DNA from: Pyrocephalus nanus
Lineage: Eukaryota > Chordata > Aves > Passeriformes > Tyrannidae
Assembly (NCBI GenBank): GCA_038380795.1
Contig: CM076263.1
Location: 11,274,709-11,338,708 of the forward strand
Length of the DNA stretch: 64,000 nt
Reading direction: 5' to 3'
Each line of letters begins with the position of its first letter. Within the stretch, counting starts at the first letter, position 1. The notes beneath the pieces were generated by a model, which worked only from the letters and a program-made list of their open reading frames with translations, was not told where the DNA came from and ran no database searches. Shown here piece by piece: positions 62,280 to 64,000 of the stretch. The translations under genes were made by a program, and so were the position numbers.

Positions 62280-63190
62280 TGTCGTGGTTTTGCCCACCAG
62301 CCAGCCCCTGCGGCTGAGGATGGTTTTGTCCAGGCGGATTTCCGGAGAAAAAGCCAATCAAAACTTTTAGTAACGCCTTTGCTAATTACATATTTAAGAA
62401 AATGGAAGAGAAGGCTGTGGAGCAGTTGAAATTAGGAGGAGGAGCCATGTAGGAGCAGTGGCAGGCCCGGAGGAGGGTCAGGGCCTCCTCCTCCCCCAGC
62501 CCTGAGCCGGCCAGGTGTGGCAATGAAGCCCCCCTTCCCTCCCGTAGGAGAGTAGAGGAAAAAATCTTTAGAGAAGAACTTGGACAAGACATGCTGCAAA
62601 AGGAATTCCAGAGAGAAAGATAGCACAGCCTTTAAGGTCGTAGCTTGCAGCAGTAGGAGAGAGAAGTTTGAAGGTGAGGGGCTGCTCCCTCCTCCCCCCA
62701 CTCCTTCTCTTTCTCCCTTCAGCAGGGAAAAGACTGAAAAATAAATCCATGCCACCTGTGGAAGATTATTGGGGAGAAGAGACATCCATGGAGGAGCTTG
62801 TGGATGCACGGAAAAGCTGAGACCTCATGAGAAGGCCTGAAATGAAAGAGAGTCCTGCTGGAGGCTTGTAGGCCATGGACAGAGACTTACGCTGGAGCAG
62901 AACGGCTTGGGTAAGATGTTGGGATCCATGCTGGTGCTGGAGATTTGTGACCCTGAGTTGGGATCCGAGTGAAGAATCCATGCTGGTGCAGCTGAATTTG
63001 TGACCCTGAGAGATAGCAGAGAATGGAAGACCTGTTGTCCGAGAGACGGACTCACGTCAGAGAAATCTATTAAGGACTATTCTCTCGTGGGAAGGGACCC
63101 CACAGGAAACAGGGATGGACTCAAAAGCCATTATCCCCTGTGACTGTGGGGAAGATCCATGGAAGGCAAGTGTCCCCTTGTAGTCCATGA
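62280..63190 (+). mobile_element. Truncated LTR, same family as the solo LTR at 36,058
   Basis: Begins TGTCGTGGTTTTGCCCACCAG and follows the solo LTR block by block (AAAAAGCCAATCAAAA, CAAAAGGAATTCCAGAGAG, GACCTGTTGTCCGAGAGACG, GCAAGTGTCCCC) up to about GTCCATG at 63,189. The last ~440 bp found in the solo LTR are missing, including the AATAAA region. The sequence to its right is not the continuation of the unit it entered, so insertion was accompanied or followed by rearrangement. Confidence 0.85.
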
Positions 63191-63202
63191 AAGAGAAGAC
63201 CA

Positions 63203-64000
63203 TGAAAAAGCTGCAGCCCATGGCTTGGACAGGGCACTCTGTGCTGGGTTAAGAACTGGATGGATGGCGGGAACCCAGAGAGTAGTGGTGAATGGGTCTG
63301 CATCCAGCTGGTGTTTGGTCACCAGTGGTGTCCCCCAGGGATCAGTGTTGGGCCCAGTCCTGTTTAACATCTTTACTGACGATGTGGATGAGGGGAATGA
63401 GTCCATCATTAGCAAATTTGCAAACGACACCAAGTTGGGAGGGAGTGTCGACCTGCTGGAAGGCAGGAGGGCTCTGCAGAGGGACCTGGATAGGCTGGAG
63501 AGTTGGGCTGATTCCAATGGGATGAGGTTCAACAAGGCCAAGTGCCGGGTCCTGCACTTTGGCCACAACAACCCCCTGCAGCACTACAGGCTGGGCACAG
63601 AGTGGCTGGAGAGCAGCCAGGTGGAAAGGGACCTGGGAGTTTGGATGGACAGGAAGCTGAACATGAGCCAGCAGTGTGCCCAGGTGGCCAAGAAGGCCAA
63701 TGGCATCCTGGCCTGCATCAGGAACAGTGTGGCCAGCAGGAGCAGGGAAGTGATTCTTGCCCTGTACTCAGCGCTGATGAGGCCACACCTGGAGTGCTGT
63801 GTCCAGTTCTGGGCCCCTCAATACAGGAAGGATATTGAGGTGCTGGAGCGGGTCCAGAGAAGAGCAACCAAGCTGGTGAAGGGACTTGAGCACAAATCCT
63901 ATGAGGAAAGGCTGAGGGAGCTGGGGTAGTTTAGCCTGGAGAAGAGAAGGCTCAGGAGTGACCTCCTCACTCTCTACGACTACGTGAAAGGAGGTTGTAG
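63203..64000 (+). mobile_element. CR1 LINE copy at the right edge, less damaged
   Basis: Resumes at TGAAAAAGCTGCAGCCCATGG and runs off the window. One open frame (63,159-63,929) spans the GVPQGS, FAND and AQVAKKANG blocks because it keeps [16 protein letters not shown] in frame, where array units 1-5 carry a net 1-nt loss. It still has FAND and still ends at the same TAG after LRELG. It is therefore a sister of the array founder, branching off before that frameshift. It may begin another array beyond the window. Confidence 0.88.

Overview
The window is vertebrate nuclear DNA, almost certainly from a bird and most likely a passerine. The evidence is split genes with GT-AG introns, several CR1 LINE copies in both orientations, a tRNA-Ile/CR1 composite SINE of the TguSINE1 type, and four genes (IL7R, RAI14, RAD1, BRIX1) whose human counterparts all lie on chromosome 5p13, a region corresponding to the avian Z. 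No bacterial-type genes, CRISPR arrays or novel defence systems are visible.

Layout. 1-10,065: IL7R (+), lacking only its 5' exon(s), with seven exons that join in frame to a stop. 10,066-21,916: non-coding DNA with simple repeats, a ~220 bp sequence present twice, and an antisense CR1. 21,917-28,549: six phase-compatible exons (+) encoding the ankyrin-repeat part of RAI14 (ankycorbin). Neither its first exons nor its coiled-coil exons could be found on either side. 28,550-38,809: non-coding DNA with a SINE, a dispersed repeat and a 1,341 bp solo LTR with a 5-bp target duplication. 38,810-42,515: complete RAD1 (-), five coding exons, 281 residues. 42,516-42,641: a 126-bp CpG-rich space serving as a shared divergent promoter. 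42,642-47,067: complete BRIX1 (+), ten coding exons, 347 residues. 47,235-48,070: degenerate antisense CR1. 48,188-62,279: a tandem array with a ~2.6 kb period; each period holds one dead, 5'-truncated CR1 plus ~0.4 kb of other DNA. 62,280-63,190: a truncated copy of the same LTR family as the solo LTR. 63,203-64,000: a further CR1 copy running off the window.

The four genes are not a functional unit. IL7R is an immune receptor; RAI14 is a cortical actin protein; RAD1 belongs to the 9-1-1 DNA damage clamp; BRIX1 acts in 60S ribosome assembly. Only RAD1 and BRIX1 are regulatory neighbours, head to head across one promoter.

The points most worth attention are the CR1-bearing macrosatellite, whose markers are shuffled between units and whose reverse transcriptase is disabled in the same ways throughout, and the ankyrin-only RAI14 fragment wedged between IL7R and RAD1, where the human order would place other sequence. 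Both could be real Z-chromosome rearrangements or assembly artefacts; long-read evidence would decide.
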